Assembly (NCBI RefSeq): GCF_000214475.1
Contig: NZ_AFII01000002.1
Span: 496,001 to 560,000 of the forward strand
Reading direction: 5' to 3'
Source of the DNA: Parvimonas sp. oral taxon 110 str. F0139
Lineage (GTDB): Bacteria; Bacillota; Clostridia; Tissierellales; Peptoniphilaceae
Length of the DNA: 64,000 bases
In this document: one piece after another, positions 62,870 through 64,000 of the stretch
How positions within the stretch are numbered: position 1 is the stretch's first letter
Layout: every line of letters starts with the position of its first letter
Position numbers and translations under genes: made by a program
Notes under the pieces: generated by a model
The model's database searches: none
Told to the model about the DNA's origin: nothing
What the model saw: only the letters and a program-made list of their open reading frames with translations

Positions 62870-63505
62870 TTTAGTTATTTACATTTAACGTCCGGCTACT
62901 AATCGAAGTATTATTCCACTATACGTCATCTCGACCGGAGTGGAGCAAAGCGAATGGAGTGAATCTAGCCCTAACTTTGCTTGTTTACAAGCAATAGTAG
63001 GTCTGACGCAAAGATTGTTCAAATCTTTGATTTGAATACAATCGACTGTGGAAATCTCATACTTTTGCTTTAGCAAAAGTAAATGTATCGTAGATACATA
63101 AAATATGAAACTCTCATACTAAATAGGACTTTGAGAGATTTACATAATAATTTTATCTAATTATTTTTTATTTCTTTCAGAAATACTATTGCTTACCAGC
63201 ATTAGTTGAGATCTCCAGAGTCATTGTATCAAATGCTACAACGACTCCGTCAGACCTACTTTTGTTTACAAGTAAACAAAGTTAGGGCTAGATTCACTAC
63301 GCTCGAGATGACGTATTAGGAATATCTCTATGCAAAACATTTTGACGTGAATTATTTTGTTCTATATAATATGTTAAAATACAATGATATAATTTTTTTC
63401 TATTTTATTTATAAAAATAATTTGATTTTTATTTACTGTTAATGTCTAGCCATAAAACGAAGTATTCACATTTAAACGTCATTTCGCTCGAGATGATGTG
63501 TTAAG
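62870..63505. repeat. Dispersed multi-hairpin repeat, copies R7-R9
   Basis: R7 (62870-63110, plus), R8 (63195-63345, minus) and a short R9 (63425-63505, plus). R7 has the outer end TTTACATTTAACGTCCGGCTAC, then ACGTCATCTCGACCGG, GAATCTAGCCCTAAC, AGTAGGTCTGACG and ATGTATCGTAGATACAT. In R7 the inner stem is GATTGT-CAAATC/GATTTGAATACAATC; in R8 it is GAGTCATTGTATC/CTACAACGACTC, so different sequences keep pairing. R9 keeps only the outer end and TCATTTCGCTCGAGATGA. The gap of 795 bp between purD and the Cna-B gene holds no supported gene. Confidence 0.9.
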
Positions 63506-63555
63506 TGCTTTTCTTTAACAAAAAATCTGACATAAATTATATTGTAAAACGACAA

Positions 63556-63583
63556 AAAAAGAGAGCCTATGCCCTCTTTTTTA
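63556..63583 (-). terminator. Terminator of the Cna-B surface-protein gene
   Basis: AAAAAGAG-AGCCTATGCC-CTCTTTTTT, just past the stop at 63588. Confidence 0.82.
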
Positions 63584-63587
63584 TTAC

Positions 63588-64000
63588 CTATTTATTTCTT
63601 TTCTTTCTAGAAATTTGTAAAAGTCCAAGACTCACTCCAGCCATTGCCATATATCCAAATAACTGTGTTCCTATTGATGTTTTTGGAACTCTTGGTTTAA
63701 TTGGTTTTTCCTTATTAGTAATTACAAAGCCATCTTTTGCATTTCCTTCTATCTTAGTATCATAGCCTTCAACTGCAACTTCATTTACTGTATAAGTTAT
63801 TTCTTTTCCATTTTCATCATATTTTGGCAAGTCTTTGAAAGTATGTTTCCAAGAATTTCCTTCGTTCAACTTAACATTTTGAATTTCTTTTCCATTTGCT
63901 AAAAGTTGTACTTCAATTTCTTTTAATACCTTTCCAATCCATTTCTTTTCAACTGGAACTTGTGTTTTTTCTACATTTCTATTAGTAATTACAAAACCGT
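63588..64000 (-). CDS. C-terminus of a Cna-B-repeat, sortase-anchored surface protein
   Basis: The frame is open to the window end; about 136 residues are visible. Residues from VEKKWIGKVLKEIEVQLLANG through WKHTFKDLPKYDENGKEITYTVNE (by position) to GFVITNKE form one Cna-B (collagen-adhesin B) domain; a previous repeat ends GFVITNRN at the window edge. The tail has the sorting signal VPKTS (an LPxTG variant), a hydrophobic helix (GYMAMAGVSLGLLQI) and RKKRNK, so sortase should link it to the cell wall. Probably an adhesin or pilin. The 282-base frame starting at TTG 63869 is only part of it. Confidence 0.88.
   Translation of the reverse strand, partial: GFVITNRNVEKTQVPVEKKWIGKVLKEIEVQLLANGKEIQNVKLNEGNSWKHTFKDLPKYDENGKEITYTVNEVAVEGYDTKIEGNAKDGFVITNKEKPIKPRVPKTSIGTQLFGYMAMAGVSLGLLQISRKKRNK

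Noticed and set aside
62885..63076. 63-codon minus-strand frame and neighbouring short frames in the R7 repeat
   Set aside because: They lie wholly in the repeat, have no ribosome site, and homologous positions in other copies have stops or shifts.

Overview
The window is AT-rich (roughly 28-30% GC by eye) with strong AGGAGG ribosome sites, TTGACA/TATAAT promoters, CCA-encoding tRNA genes, U-tract terminators and an anaerobe's gene set (double-cubane reductase family, EFR1-type flavodoxin-ferredoxin, flavodoxin, lipoate salvage). This fits a low-GC anaerobic Firmicute of the Tissierellia/Peptoniphilaceae type, with Parvimonas-like the best guess. That is inference from gene content, not a database match.

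Layout. 1-970: the 5' part of a purine (NCS2) permease behind a ykkC-family riboswitch. 1067-3719: three accessory genes broken by small indels. 3999-5850: lipA-lplA. 5948-8998: zinc uptake operon znuA-znuC-znuB divergent from a Zur-like Fur protein, with a perfect palindrome between them. 9026-9303: tRNA-His and tRNA-Leu. 9328-12824: YprB-type nuclease, CarD, PIN-TRAM protein and two unknown proteins. 12866-15263: double-cubane (YjiM-type) reductase operon. 15573-19261: a large surface protein with C-terminal cell-wall-binding repeats. 19441-20236: FMN riboswitch and ribU. 20310-25698: APC permease, broken ABC exporter, 90-bp tandem repeat, and a 41-codon leader plus terminator before a uracil permease. 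25782-26412: dense dispersed repeats. 26493-29939: flavodoxin, rho, glpX, talC. 30081-42728: a long accessory stretch of small enzymes, unknown proteins, SemiSWEET, DJ-1/PfpI, GNAT, EFR1, an AbrB-hydrolase pair and a HEPN-like/SEC-C gene between two copies of a small membrane-protein gene. 42887-43905: PadR-DUF2812. 43971-49880: class I aldolase, HicAB, SemiSWEET, proline iminopeptidase, a duplicated pair of small membrane proteins, fRMsr, YdcF, tRNA-Pro. 50052-57407: DUF1858, TrmH, DEAD-box helicase, DnaA-box cluster, HtrA, kbl-tdh. 57807-62791: a giant MacB/FtsX-like ABC protein and purD, separated by long palindromes. 62870-64000: more dispersed repeats and the C-terminus of a sortase-anchored Cna-B protein.

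Two window-wide patterns stand out. First, at least 14 reading frames would be restored by adding one A (or T) to an A/T run of 5-8, and one more by removing one T from a T7 run. The affected genes are mostly accessory or surface-exposed, while the housekeeping genes are intact. This is either systematic homopolymer under-calling in the assembly or real slippage/phase variation. Second, a family of multi-hairpin intergenic repeats occurs about nine times at four loci, three of them between convergent genes. The hairpin stems differ in sequence between copies but still pair.

Functional links: tdh and kbl together convert threonine to glycine and acetyl-CoA; lipA and lplA handle lipoate; glpX, talC and the class I aldolase serve sugar-phosphate metabolism; ribU, the NCS2 permeases and ZnuABC import cofactors, bases and zinc under riboswitch, attenuator or Zur-type control. 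The HEPN-like/SEC-C locus is the best candidate for an undescribed accessory system.
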